This document shows positions 17,243 through 25,942 of a DNA stretch of 64,000 nt, piece by piece. Under the pieces are notes generated by a model, which saw only the letters and a program-made list of their open reading frames with translations, was not told where the DNA came from and searched no databases. Positions within the stretch are counted from its first letter, which is position 1, and each line of letters opens with the position of its first letter. This stretch comes from an uncultured Muribaculaceae bacterium. GTDB lineage: Bacteria > Bacteroidota > Bacteroidia > Bacteroidales > Muribaculaceae. A program made the position numbers and the translations under genes. Location: assembly GCA_958436175.1 (NCBI GenBank), contig CAUBJF010000002.1, positions 1 to 64,000 on the forward strand. The letters are read 5' to 3'.

Positions 17243-17283
17243 AATGTGTCGTGATTCACAAACTCCCTCTAACAATCAGCCAA

Positions 17284-17315
17284 TTTGTCCAAATAAGAAA
17301 AAATTCGTAATTTTG
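17284..17315 (+). promoter_or_regulatory. pyrG promoter
   Basis: TTTG at 17284-17287 and TAATTTTG at 17308-17315 with 20 nt between them form a near-consensus Bacteroidetes promoter. It places the transcription start after 17315 and rules out the upstream in-frame starts of the pyrG frame. Confidence 0.75.
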
Positions 17316-17322
17316 CGCAAAA

Positions 17323-17376
17323 ATGAAAATAGTGCAACTAAATTCCGTACAGTGGACACAAAGTATATTTTCGTAA
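17323..17376 (+). CDS. possible 17-codon upstream ORF overlapping the pyrG start
   Basis: An ATG at 17323 opens a 17-codon frame (MKIVQLNSVQWTQSIFS) that ends with TAA at 17376, spanning the pyrG GTG start at 17352 in another frame. It is the first ATG of the predicted transcript. It may be a chance ORF or may tune pyrG translation. Confidence 0.25.
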   Translation: MKIVQLNSVQWTQSIFS

Positions 17377-18989
17377 CCGGAGGCGTAGTTTCGTCGCTGG
17401 GAAAGGGAATTATTTCATCATCACTGGCCTGTCTCCTGAAGGCCAGAGGCTTGAGGGTCACTATCCAGAAGTTCGACCCATACATCAATATCGATCCCGG
17501 AACTCTTAATCCTTATGAACATGGCGAATGTTATGTCACGGAAGACGGTCAGGAGACTGACCTTGACCTCGGACATTATGAACGTTTCACAAACGTTCGT
17601 ACCTCAAAGGCCAACAATGTGACTACCGGAAAGATTTATCAAAGCGTAATCAACAAGGAACGTCGTGGCGACTATCTTGGCAAGACAGTCCAGATTGTGC
17701 CGCATATCACTGATGAAATCAAACGTCACGTCAAATACCTCGGGACTACAGGTAGATACGATTATATTATCACAGAAATCGGTGGTGTCGTGGGCGATAT
17801 CGAATCTCTTCCTTTCCTCGAAGCTGTCCGTCAGCTGCGTTGGGAGATGGGGGCTAACAGCGTCTGCGTGCATCTGACATATGTTCCATATATCTCAGCG
17901 GCAAAGGAGCTAAAGACTAAACCGACCCAGCACTCGGTAAAAGCGCTTCAGGAGCTTGGCATTCAGCCCGATATCCTCGTACTGCGCACCGAGAAGGAAG
18001 TCCCTGCCGACATGCGACGCAAGATCGCCCTGTTCTGCAACGTAGCACCGGAAGCTGTCATCCAAAGCCCTGACGTAAATTCAATCTATAAGGTACCATT
18101 GGTGATGCACAGTCAGCATCTCGATGAAATAGTACTGAAAAAGACGGGTGTCCCTGTAGAAGGAGAACCTCACATGAAGCCATGGCTCGACTTCATCCAC
18201 AAGATGGAAAATGCCAAAGAGACTGTAACAATCGGCCTCGTTGGCAAATATGTCGAGCTCCAGGATGCCTATAAATCGATAAGTGAGGCACTTTTCCATG
18301 CCGCTACATATGCCGACCATAAGCTCAATCTCGTCTATATCCATTCCGAGAAGGTCAACGAGGCGAATGTCGCCGATAAGTTGTCCTGCATGGATGGTGT
18401 CATAGTCGCCCCCGGTTTCGGCCAGAGGGGCATCGAAGGTAAGTTCGCAGCTTTGAAGTGGTGTCGCCAGAACAATATACCGACCTTCGGTATATGTCTC
18501 GGTATGCAGTGTATGGTCATCGAGTTCGCGCGCAACGTTCTCGGTATGGAGGATGCGAATTCTACCGAAATGAATCCATACACGACCCATAATGTCATCG
18601 ACCTTATGGAAGAGCAGAAGAACATATCCAATCTTGGAGGTACTATGCGCCTCGGTGCTTTCGACTGTGCTCTCCGGCCCGGTTCTCTCGCTGCAGAAGC
18701 ATACGGCAAGGAACTGGTGAGGGAGCGTCACCGTCATCGTTTTGAATTCAATGACAGCTACCGCGACCGTTTCGAGACCGCAGGGATGATTTGCACTGGT
18801 ACAAACCCAGGCACAGGCCTTACTGAAGTAGTCGAAGTGCCGTCATTGCGCTGGTATCTCGGTACGCAGTATCATCCCGAATATTCGAGCACTGTTCTCG
18901 AGCCTAGTCCCATCTTTGGCTCTTTTGTACGAGCCGCCATAGCCTATCACGACGAAAAGACTATGGAACAGTCAGCAAATAAAGATTAA
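17352..18989 (+). CDS. pyrG: CTP synthase
   Basis: It converts UTP to CTP with glutamine as nitrogen donor. The start is taken as the GTG at 17352, giving MDTKYIFVTGGVVSSLGKGI. The longer frame would begin upstream of the promoter at 17284-17315. The synthetase domain covers residues about 1-270 (SLGKGI P-loop, EIGGVVGDIESLPF). A class I glutamine amidotransferase domain follows with the nucleophile C382 in GICLGMQ and the partner motif QYHPEY. At 545 residues it has normal length. An ORF of 17 codons overlaps the start in another frame. It is followed after 3 nt by yidC. Confidence 0.96.
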   Translation: MDTKYIFVTGGVVSSLGKGIISSSLACLLKARGLRVTIQKFDPYINIDPGTLNPYEHGECYVTEDGQETDLDLGHYERFTNVRTSKANNVTTGKIYQSVINKERRGDYLGKTVQIVPHITDEIKRHVKYLGTTGRYDYIITEIGGVVGDIESLPFLEAVRQLRWEMGANSVCVHLTYVPYISAAKELKTKPTQHSVKALQELGIQPDILVLRTEKEVPADMRRKIALFCNVAPEAVIQSPDVNSIYKVPLVMHSQHLDEIVLKKTGVPVEGEPHMKPWLDFIHKMENAKETVTIGLVGKYVELQDAYKSISEALFHAATYADHKLNLVYIHSEKVNEANVADKLSCMDGVIVAPGFGQRGIEGKFAALKWCRQNNIPTFGICLGMQCMVIEFARNVLGMEDANSTEMNPYTTHNVIDLMEEQKNISNLGGTMRLGAFDCALRPGSLAAEAYGKELVRERHRHRFEFNDSYRDRFETAGMICTGTNPGTGLTEVVEVPSLRWYLGTQYHPEYSSTVLEPSPIFGSFVRAAIAYHDEKTMEQSANKD

Positions 18990-18992
18990 TTC

Positions 18993-21059
18993 ATGGATAA
19001 ACAGACAATTACCGGATTCGTTCTCATGGCCGCTGTGATGTTCGGCTTCCTATGGCTGAGCAGGCCATCGGAGGAAGAAATCGCAGAACGTCAGCGTCAT
19101 GAAGCTGCAGCCAAGCCGTCGGAATCCGCACCTCAAACCACCATCGAAGCCTTCGATGCTACTGACAGTCTCGCGCTCGCCACTGTGGTTCGCACCATGG
19201 GCACCTCCGCTCCCGACGGGACAATATCATTCTCGAATGAAACTGTAGATATCGTTCTCGACAGCATCAACGGACTTTCGGGTACAGTCAATGTAGCCGG
19301 TGCTTCCGCTGACATCAAAGATGTGCTTGGAAACAGTTGCGCTCTCACAACTTCGCAGACCGCTGCTGTTTCAGCGGCTGTACGCAAGCTTATCAACGAC
19401 GGTGTTAAGTACGAAGGCTTTGCCCGTTATCTCAATGGAGAAAACAAGGAACTCGTTCTCGAAAACGACCTTGTCAAAGTCACTTTCGACAGCCGTGGCG
19501 CACGTGTCAGCCAGGTCGAGCTTAAGAAATATAAGACTGAGGTAACGCCCGAGCCGGAAAATATCCTTATGTTCCGCGATGATACCGACTCATATGGATT
19601 TACATTCAATACCCGTGAACAGCGTATCGATACTCGCGATTTCAACTTTGATGTCACCCAGGAAGGCGACAGTGCCGTGTTGATGACGATGTCGCCTGCC
19701 GACGGTTCGTTATGGGGTATCCGCTATACTCTCGGCGACAGCTATACTGTACGTATGGAACTCGTACAGAAAGGCATGGATGCCATCATGCCCGGCAATA
19801 CTTCGAACATCGAGTTCAACTGGCATCAGAAGATGATGCGCAATGAGCGCGGCAAGACATTTGAAGAACGCAACAGCGCCATAATGTACAAATACGTCGG
19901 CGAGGGTGTCGACGAACTCGATGCCAACGGCGACGACCAAGAGACTTTGACCGGTCGTGTACGATGGGTGGCATTTAAGAATCAGTTCTTCTCGAGCATT
20001 ATCATCGCTCGTGATGCTTTCTCCTCCGCCGAACTTACATCTGCCGATATTAAGAGCGACAGCTATCTCAAAGATATGACTATGGCCGCTACTGTGCCTT
20101 ATACCAGTACTGACGGCACTGCTGCCTCGTTTGATTTCTACTTCGGCCCTAACGACTATCCTTTGCTATCGAGCCTCGACAACAAGCTCGCTGTCGGCGA
20201 GGATCTCGACCTCACAAGGATTATTCCTCTCGGCTGGACATTGTTCCGCTGGGTCAACACCCTCATCATCATCCCGGTGTTCACCTTCCTCGGATCCTTC
20301 ATCAGCAATTACGGCATCATTATCCTGTTGCTTACACTCTTCATCAAGCTCATCATCTTCCCCTTCACCTACAAGAGCTTCAAGAGTCAGGCCAAGATGC
20401 GAGTCCTTGCACCCGAAATCAAGGCCATCAACGATAAATATCCCGATCAGGCCGACGCGATGAAGCGTCAGCAGGAGACCATGGCACTCTACAGCAAGGC
20501 CGGCGCAAGCCCCATGTCGGGCTGCCTACCGATGCTTCTGCAGATGCCTGTCCTTATAGCCATGTTCTCCTTCTTCCCCTCGGCTATCGAACTGCGAGGA
20601 CAGTCATTCCTTTGGGCCCACGACCTCTCAGCCCCTGACAGCATCCTGACTCTGCCCTTCACCATTCCGTTCTACGGCAACCAGGTGAGCCTCTTCTGCC
20701 TCCTTATGACAATTGTCAATATCGTCTATATGAAGATAAGCATGCAGAGCCAGCCTTCGAGTGCCGGTATGCCTGGCATGAAGATGATGCAGTACCTGAT
20801 GCCTGTCATGTTCCTCTTCATTTTCAATGACTATGCTTCAGGCCTGAGCTACTACTACCTGCTTTCTCTGCTTATCACAATCATACAGTCCTGGATTTTC
20901 CGCAAGACAACCGACGAAGAAAAGGTTCGTGCCCAGATGCTCGCCAACGCCCGCAAACCACGTAAGAAGAGCGGCTGGATGGCACGTCTCGAAGAAGCCC
21001 AGCGTCAGGCTCAGGCTGCTCAGCGTCAGCAGCAGGGTGGTGGCAAGCGCCGTCGTTGA
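18993..21059 (+). CDS. yidC: membrane protein insertase YidC
   Basis: YidC inserts and folds inner-membrane proteins, alone or with SecYEG. An N-terminal signal-anchor (ITGFVLMAAVMFGFLWLS) precedes a large periplasmic domain (about residues 25-395). The conserved five-helix insertase core follows, with FPFTYKSFKSQAKMRVLAPE and a MSGCLPMLLQMPVLIAMFSF block. The C-terminus is a basic, Gln-rich tail ending KRRR, suitable for ribosome contact. At 688 residues it is longer than most Proteobacterial forms but fits Bacteroidetes. It lies 3 nt after pyrG, so the two are probably co-transcribed. Confidence 0.96.
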   Translation: MDKQTITGFVLMAAVMFGFLWLSRPSEEEIAERQRHEAAAKPSESAPQTTIEAFDATDSLALATVVRTMGTSAPDGTISFSNETVDIVLDSINGLSGTVNVAGASADIKDVLGNSCALTTSQTAAVSAAVRKLINDGVKYEGFARYLNGENKELVLENDLVKVTFDSRGARVSQVELKKYKTEVTPEPENILMFRDDTDSYGFTFNTREQRIDTRDFNFDVTQEGDSAVLMTMSPADGSLWGIRYTLGDSYTVRMELVQKGMDAIMPGNTSNIEFNWHQKMMRNERGKTFEERNSAIMYKYVGEGVDELDANGDDQETLTGRVRWVAFKNQFFSSIIIARDAFSSAELTSADIKSDSYLKDMTMAATVPYTSTDGTAASFDFYFGPNDYPLLSSLDNKLAVGEDLDLTRIIPLGWTLFRWVNTLIIIPVFTFLGSFISNYGIIILLLTLFIKLIIFPFTYKSFKSQAKMRVLAPEIKAINDKYPDQADAMKRQQETMALYSKAGASPMSGCLPMLLQMPVLIAMFSFFPSAIELRGQSFLWAHDLSAPDSILTLPFTIPFYGNQVSLFCLLMTIVNIVYMKISMQSQPSSAGMPGMKMMQYLMPVMFLFIFNDYASGLSYYYLLSLLITIIQSWIFRKTTDEEKVRAQMLANARKPRKKSGWMARLEEAQRQAQAAQRQQQGGGKRRR

Positions 21060-21076
21060 TATTTAAAATTATACTT

Positions 21077-22270
21077 ATGCAGATTTCACCAAGAGTACAG
21101 TCGCTGGCAGCATCGCAGACGCTGGCAATGTCACAGAAAAGTTCCGAGCTCAAGGCTCGTGGAATCGATGTCATAAACCTATCAGTAGGCGAACCGGATT
21201 TCTTTACTCCAAAGCATATCAAGGACGCTGCTGTAAGGGCTATAGAGGAAAACTATAGCTTCTACTCGCCTGTGCCCGGCTATATGAGTCTCCGTAAGGC
21301 TATCGCCGAAAAACTGACAAGAGAGAACGGCCTTACCTTCAAGCCCGAGCAGATTGTCGTAGGCAATGGCGCTAAACATTCGGTCTGCAACGTCATTCTT
21401 ACTACGATAGCACCCGGCGACGAAGTGATTATCCCCACTCCGGCATGGGTGAGCTACATGGAGATGGTGAAGCTTGCCGAGGGCAAGGTGGTCACAGTGC
21501 CCACGGGTATCGAGTCTGATTTCAAGATGACACCGCAGCAGCTTGAGGAGGCCATCACACCCAAGACGAAGGCTCTTATAATATGCACGCCCTCGAACCC
21601 CACAGGCAGCGTCTATAGCCGCGAGGAGCTGCAGGGTCTTGTCGACGTACTCAAGAATCATCCCGATGTTCTTGTGATTGCCGACGAAATCTACGAGCAT
21701 ATAAATTATACCGACGGAGCTCTCGCCTCCCTGGCATCCTTCCCCGAGATATCGGACCGTACGGTCATAATCAACGGTGTCTCGAAGGCTTATGCCATGA
21801 CAGGCTGGCGTATAGGCTATTGTGCGGCTCCCGAGATGATTGCGAAGGCCGTCACCAAGCTTCAGGGTCAGTTTACTTCCGGTGCATCGTCCATAGCCCA
21901 GAAAGCAGCCGAGGCAGCATATACAGGCCCGCAGGAATGTGTGGCCGAGATGTGCGCCGCTTTCCGCCGTCGCAGGGATCTCGTTGTGTCTCTCGCACGT
22001 GAGATTCCCGGACTGAAGGTCAACGAGCCACAGGGTGCCTTCTATCTCTTCCCCGAGGTCAGCGCCTACCTTGGCAAGAAATACGGCGACCGCGAGATAA
22101 AGACTTCGGGCGACCTCGCCATGTACCTCCTCGAAGAGGGTCATGTCGCCACTGTCGACGGTGCCGCCTTCTGCGCACCGGGCTACATACGCATGAGTTA
22201 CGCCACTTCGGACTCCAATCTCAAGGAGGCTTTCAAACGCATATCGGAAGCGCTCGCCAAACTTAGCTGA
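21077..22270 (+). CDS. class I pyridoxal-phosphate aminotransferase, aspartate-type
   Basis: The start at 21077 gives MQISPRVQSLAASQTLAMSQ, the usual N-terminus of prokaryotic subgroup I-gamma aspartate aminotransferases. The longer frame adds seven residues that overlap yidC. The PLP lysine is K237 in GVSKAYAMTGWRIGY. Substrate-binding motifs LSVGEPDF, CTPSNPTGSVY and IADEIYEHI are intact. It probably transfers amino groups between aspartate/glutamate and oxaloacetate/2-oxoglutarate, though related members act on prephenate or other amino acids. At 397 residues it is full length. A terminator follows at 22295. Confidence 0.92.
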   Translation: MQISPRVQSLAASQTLAMSQKSSELKARGIDVINLSVGEPDFFTPKHIKDAAVRAIEENYSFYSPVPGYMSLRKAIAEKLTRENGLTFKPEQIVVGNGAKHSVCNVILTTIAPGDEVIIPTPAWVSYMEMVKLAEGKVVTVPTGIESDFKMTPQQLEEAITPKTKALIICTPSNPTGSVYSREELQGLVDVLKNHPDVLVIADEIYEHINYTDGALASLASFPEISDRTVIINGVSKAYAMTGWRIGYCAAPEMIAKAVTKLQGQFTSGASSIAQKAAEAAYTGPQECVAEMCAAFRRRRDLVVSLAREIPGLKVNEPQGAFYLFPEVSAYLGKKYGDREIKTSGDLAMYLLEEGHVATVDGAAFCAPGYIRMSYATSDSNLKEAFKRISEALAKLS

Positions 22271-22294
22271 GTCCTTCGCCATTAAAATCGAATA

Positions 22295-22328
22295 GGTCGG
22301 GAGATGCAGGTCTTCCGGCCTTTTTTTT
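22295..22328 (+). terminator. intrinsic terminator after the aminotransferase
   Basis: A 10-bp stem (22295-22304 with 22311-22320, two G-T pairs) and a 6-nt loop are followed directly by eight T residues. Confidence 0.85.
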
Positions 22329-22401
22329 GCATGGCTGGCAAATGTTGAATTGTTAAAGCGCAGAGATACGCATTAGAGGGACAATATCGTGGGAGCGGGA
22401 T

Positions 22402-22409
22402 TATATTTG
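22402..22409 (+). promoter_or_regulatory. -7 box ahead of the decayed ORF at 22434
   Basis: TATATTTG lies 24 nt before the ATG at 22434, and an AGGAGA Shine-Dalgarno-like stretch lies about 9 nt before that ATG. No -33 box is evident. Confidence 0.4.
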
Positions 22410-22433
22410 TGTCTTAAGAAAGGAGACACATAC

Positions 22434-22790
22434 ATGGACACTGAAACAATCGAAATCATGCTTATCATCGCCGGACAGGAGCTGTGGCAGCTGCTCAGTC
22501 TGGTGTTTTTTGTCGTACAGTATGCCGAACGCAAGTCCGACACTTTTAGCTATCAAACCTTGAGCAGCTTAACCGACCCTCTAACTATCTGTAAGCATGA
22601 GAGATATGAAGACCCATTGAGCAGCTTGTTGAACAGCCTAATGAACAACCCATTGAGCAACCCATTGAGCACATCCAAAGAAATAAAGAATATAAGAAAT
22701 AAAAATAATCTCTCTCTCACTCAAAGAGGGACCGAGCATGAATTTTTTGGCAGATTGAATGACGGAAAAATCGGAGCCGGGACAGAAGTT
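22434..22790 (+). pseudogene. probable decayed ORF with in-frame tetrapeptide repeats
   Basis: From the ATG at 22434 the frame reads MDTETIEIMLIIAGQELWQL and then a run of four-residue units (PLSS, LLNS, LMNN, PLSN, PLST) and KEIKNIRNKNNLSL. A -7 box and a Shine-Dalgarno-like AGGAGA precede it, so a gene seems to have started here. The frame stays open but runs antisense into the HAD phosphatase gene from 22887, which is not credible as coding. I interpret it as the 5' remnant of a gene whose 3' part is lost; the end coordinate is only approximate. The family is not recognised. The repeat-then-KEIKNIRNKN pattern recalls phage-type replication proteins, but this is only a resemblance. Confidence 0.35.
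22613..22672 (+). repeat. five tandem 12-bp units
   Basis: Five consecutive 12-mers of the form CCCATTGAGCAR fill 22613-22672, the last two nearly identical and the second and third more diverged. The period keeps the reading frame of the 22434 ORF. A further related unit lies at about 22557-22568. Confidence 0.8.
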
Positions 22791-22828
22791 ATTGTCTCAT
22801 CCATGTACACGCCGGGGAACGGACTTGA

Positions 22829-22877
22829 AAAGCCGGGCCCCCGGAAAAGACACGAAAGAAAGCCGGGCCCCCGGAAA
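22829..22877 (-). terminator. tandem GC-rich hairpins downstream of the HAD phosphatase
   Basis: A 19-bp sequence occurs twice (22829-22847 and 22859-22877). Read on the minus strand, each copy is a CCGG-GGGC-CCGG hairpin followed by CTTTTC or CTTTCTTT. Their place 10-58 nt after the stop at 22887 suggests tandem terminators for the leftward operon. Confidence 0.55.
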
Positions 22878-22886
22878 CCTTACGGC

Positions 22887-23540
22887 TTATTTCTCGACCA
22901 GTTCGAGAATCTGTGCAGGCGTGGAGACGATATGGTCCGCGTAAGCTTCTTTAAGTTCGTGGATAGTGCGGAATCCCCAGCTGACACCTACGCTCTCGAC
23001 ACAGGCCCGCCGGGCAGTCTCCATATCGACACCGGAATCTCCCACGTACAGGACTTCGGACTTCGGGGTAGGGCAGATAGAGAGAGCTTTGAAAACAATG
23101 GACGGATCAGGTTTGCGCGGTATGCCGTCCTCATTGCCAAGGATGGCCTTGAAGTTGGCCTCCGGGAAGTAGTGCGAGATAATCTTGGTGACAGCTTCCT
23201 GATATTTGTTCGATGTCACGGCAAGATTGACCTCTCGAGCTGACAGATCTGTAAGCAGTTCGGGGATACCAGGATAGGGCTTGGTCGCATCGCAGCAATG
23301 CTCAGCATAGTAATTCTTGAATTCGGCGAGGGCTTCGCGTATGGTTTTCTCATTTCTGGCATCGTCCGGGAGTGCCCGTTCGATAAGTTTTGTGACTCCG
23401 TTGCCTACCATGTTGGGATAGACCCACAGACCATGTGCAGGGAAGCCGAGGGTTCGTAGAGCATGGTTAGTAGCTTCGGCGAGGTCGTCGATAGTGTTCA
23501 GGAGAGTGCCGTCAAGATCGAAAATAACGTATGATTTCAT
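22887..23540 (-). CDS. HAD-family phosphoglycolate phosphatase-like hydrolase (217 aa)
   Basis: The start at 23540 gives MKSYVIFDLDGTLLNT, with the HAD motif I nucleophile D8 and acid D10. Motif II is in LAVTSNK and motif III/IV in PRKPDPSIV and YVGDSGVDMETARRA. The cap region between motifs I and II is alpha-helical, typical of subclass I (Gph/PGP). It probably dephosphorylates phosphoglycolate or another small phospho-metabolite in the cytoplasm. The exact substrate is uncertain for this family. It is the last gene of the leftward run, 16 nt after tamL. Confidence 0.88.
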   Translation of the reverse strand: MKSYVIFDLDGTLLNTIDDLAEATNHALRTLGFPAHGLWVYPNMVGNGVTKLIERALPDDARNEKTIREALAEFKNYYAEHCCDATKPYPGIPELLTDLSAREVNLAVTSNKYQEAVTKIISHYFPEANFKAILGNEDGIPRKPDPSIVFKALSICPTPKSEVLYVGDSGVDMETARRACVESVGVSWGFRTIHELKEAYADHIVSTPAQILELVEK

Positions 23541-23556
23541 AGCGATGTACGATGTT

Positions 23557-25929
23557 TTAGAAGGGATAGCCCACGGCAAAGTGGAAATTTGCGTCGCGAC
23601 CCCATTTAGGATGTAACAACGGCCAGCGTTCCTGGTTCATGGCCGGATTGTGAGCCTTGAAACCGAGGTCGAAACGAAGGAGAAAGTAAGTGAAATCCAT
23701 TCGCAGGCCGATACCATATGCAGCTGCTATTTCTTTATAGAAATTATTGAATCGGAACTTGCCGCCGGGCTGATTCTCATAGTCGCGTATTGTCCAGATG
23801 TTGCCAGCATCGACGAACAGGGCTCCTTCGAACACCCAGAAGAGTTTGGCACGGTATTCGAAGCTGAGGTCGAGCCTGATGTCGCCGCACTGGTTGATGA
23901 AGTCGGTAACGGAGTTTTTGGCATCATAGGAACCGGGCCCTAAGGTACGTACCCCCCAGCCGCGGACACCGTTGGCACCCCCGGCATAGAATCGCTTTTC
24001 GAAAGGCACCATCGATGAGTTGCCGTAGGGGATGGCGATGCCGGTACCGACATGGAACGACAGGGCGTTTCGCGAGTTCAGGTTGCGTGTATAAGTATAG
24101 TCGAACTCACCTTTGATGTATTGGGCGTATTGGATGCCGAGAAGCTTGTAGACACCGTCGGAACGCTTCTGTCCAACGAGGTTCGATATGCCGTAAAGAA
24201 GATTGCCTGCTGTCTCGGCCGAAAAGCGTAGGCTGGTGACGTAGGGCTGGATGGCGAATGCGTTGACAGTCGCTGTCGGCGTACGTCGGTTTGTATGGCT
24301 GTAGGTGTAGCCCAGACGCATGATGAAGTGGTCCTCGTAGCTGTAGCGGAGTAGAGGGTTCGTCGGGGCTATCTGGTCGATGAAATCGATTGTGGAGCGC
24401 GGCAGACGCACGTAGTTGATGTCGACAAGGTCGAAAGTATGGCGGCGCAAATTCCCGGGACGCTGTTGTTGCCACTTCCATTTCCATGCCGCTCCGGCAA
24501 TGATACGGGTATACTCCGGGCGTTCCTGATAGTTGAAGGAGACTGCAAATTCGGTAGAAGCGAGGAAGCGCTGCTTGAAGGATTTCGAAAGGAAGGGACA
24601 TTCGAACTTCGGGAACGTGATGCCAACTTCCGATGCATATTCTGTAAAACGTTTGTTGACGAGGCCGTCGAAGTTGCCGGAAAGGCTTTCATACGAAGCC
24701 CTCAGTTTGGCAGTCAGGGTTTCCGAACCTTTGGCAAGGTTGCGATGCTGGTAAGTGAGTCCTACTCCGAAGCCCAGGTCTCCTTCGGAGTTGGTGCCTT
24801 CGAGTTCGGCGGTGACACCCTGTTTTTTGTTTCTCGAAAGATAGATGACAGCATTAAGCAGCCCGGTAGAACCGGAATGTCCCCCCGGCTCCATCTCGAT
24901 GTTGATGAATTTTACTATCGACAGTCTTCCGAGAGCTTCATAGGTGCGTTCTATTGCCCGGGCACTGTATGGCCTACCTGGCTCAATATAGCACATTTCG
25001 TCGAGTATCTTTGTAGTGAGATAGTGGTCAGCTCCATATATGAATGTCTTGCCGTGATAGTAGACCGTGTCATTATGATTCGGGATGTCGCTTTTGTCTC
25101 CTTCAATCATGAAAGTGACATGGTTGAATTTGTAAATATGGTGTGAACTGTCGATCGAAAGGAGGCTGTCGGCAAGAGCCCCGAGAGCCGTACGGCTCTG
25201 GCCCGTAGAGCTCCCCTTGGTTTTCGAAGGAGAGTGGAGGTTGAGTGTAAGTCCTATAAGTTTGCTCCCGGCTATGGTATCGGCTGTGTAGTTGATGAAT
25301 TCACGGTTGAATTCGAAATAACCCCTGTCGCGAAGAAGACGGGCGATCCGGCCTCGTTCATTGTCCAGGACCGTGCGGTCGAAAAGCATTCCGGTGTGGA
25401 GGTCGCCGGCGGCTGTGTCGGCCATCACGATACGTCGAACTTCCTGGTCGGGTATATTGTAGTTGATGACAGCTATGCGATGAGGCTCTCCAGTACTTAT
25501 CTTATATTTGAGATCTATTTTTTTATTGCCGGTAATCGTAGTGTCGGCTATAACCTCAGCGTCCATAAAGCCGCTGTTGACGAGAGCCTGAAGGAGCTGT
25601 CGGCGCGATGCGTCGGTCATGGCACTGTCGTAAATGACAGGAGGCTGGCCTATGCGTTGCAGCCATTTGTTATACCATTTTGTAGAATCATTTCCCGACA
25701 GGTTATAGGTCGATAACTGAAGTTTGGCAAATCCGAGAACTTTATGGTTTGGGGTTTGTCTAAGGAAATTGACGAGTTCTTCCTGATGAACGTCCTTGTG
25801 TCCGTCTATGTCGATGACAACATTGTCGAGAAGATATTCGCCGTCAGGTACATGTTTGGTGGAGCTGCACGCACCAAGGAGAGCGGCTGCTGAAACAGAG
25901 AATAACCAGGCTAATACTTTGCTGTTCAT
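23557..25929 (-). CDS. tamL: TamL-type BamA/TamA outer-membrane assembly lipoprotein (790 aa)
   Basis: A type II signal peptide with the lipobox cysteine C21 (ALLGAC) is followed by POTRA-like modules up to about residue 400 and a 16-stranded Omp85 barrel at the C-terminus. The barrel ends in FAVGYPF, a terminal-Phe outer-membrane signature. The loop-6-like region VRGWGVRTLGPGSYD carries the conserved VRG(W/F) motif. Bacteroidetes encode the TamA homologue as a lipoprotein called TamL; the lipobox supports this assignment. The role is in outer-membrane protein assembly, presumably with TamB. TamB is not next door. Instead it sits between a histidine kinase (13 nt gap) and a HAD phosphatase. 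Confidence 0.88.
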   Translation of the reverse strand: MNSKVLAWLFSVSAAALLGACSSTKHVPDGEYLLDNVVIDIDGHKDVHQEELVNFLRQTPNHKVLGFAKLQLSTYNLSGNDSTKWYNKWLQRIGQPPVIYDSAMTDASRRQLLQALVNSGFMDAEVIADTTITGNKKIDLKYKISTGEPHRIAVINYNIPDQEVRRIVMADTAAGDLHTGMLFDRTVLDNERGRIARLLRDRGYFEFNREFINYTADTIAGSKLIGLTLNLHSPSKTKGSSTGQSRTALGALADSLLSIDSSHHIYKFNHVTFMIEGDKSDIPNHNDTVYYHGKTFIYGADHYLTTKILDEMCYIEPGRPYSARAIERTYEALGRLSIVKFINIEMEPGGHSGSTGLLNAVIYLSRNKKQGVTAELEGTNSEGDLGFGVGLTYQHRNLAKGSETLTAKLRASYESLSGNFDGLVNKRFTEYASEVGITFPKFECPFLSKSFKQRFLASTEFAVSFNYQERPEYTRIIAGAAWKWKWQQQRPGNLRRHTFDLVDINYVRLPRSTIDFIDQIAPTNPLLRYSYEDHFIMRLGYTYSHTNRRTPTATVNAFAIQPYVTSLRFSAETAGNLLYGISNLVGQKRSDGVYKLLGIQYAQYIKGEFDYTYTRNLNSRNALSFHVGTGIAIPYGNSSMVPFEKRFYAGGANGVRGWGVRTLGPGSYDAKNSVTDFINQCGDIRLDLSFEYRAKLFWVFEGALFVDAGNIWTIRDYENQPGGKFRFNNFYKEIAAAYGIGLRMDFTYFLLRFDLGFKAHNPAMNQERWPLLHPKWGRDANFHFAVGYPF

Positions 25930-25942
25930 CGTTCGCTATGCT

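Noticed and set aside
17244..17351. Upstream in-frame extension of pyrG
   Set aside because: The promoter at 17284-17315 lies inside it and the translated residues are not CTP-synthase-like.
21182..22282. 366-residue minus-strand ORF opposite the aminotransferase
   Set aside because: The plus strand encodes an intact PLP enzyme with K237. The antisense frame has no motif support.
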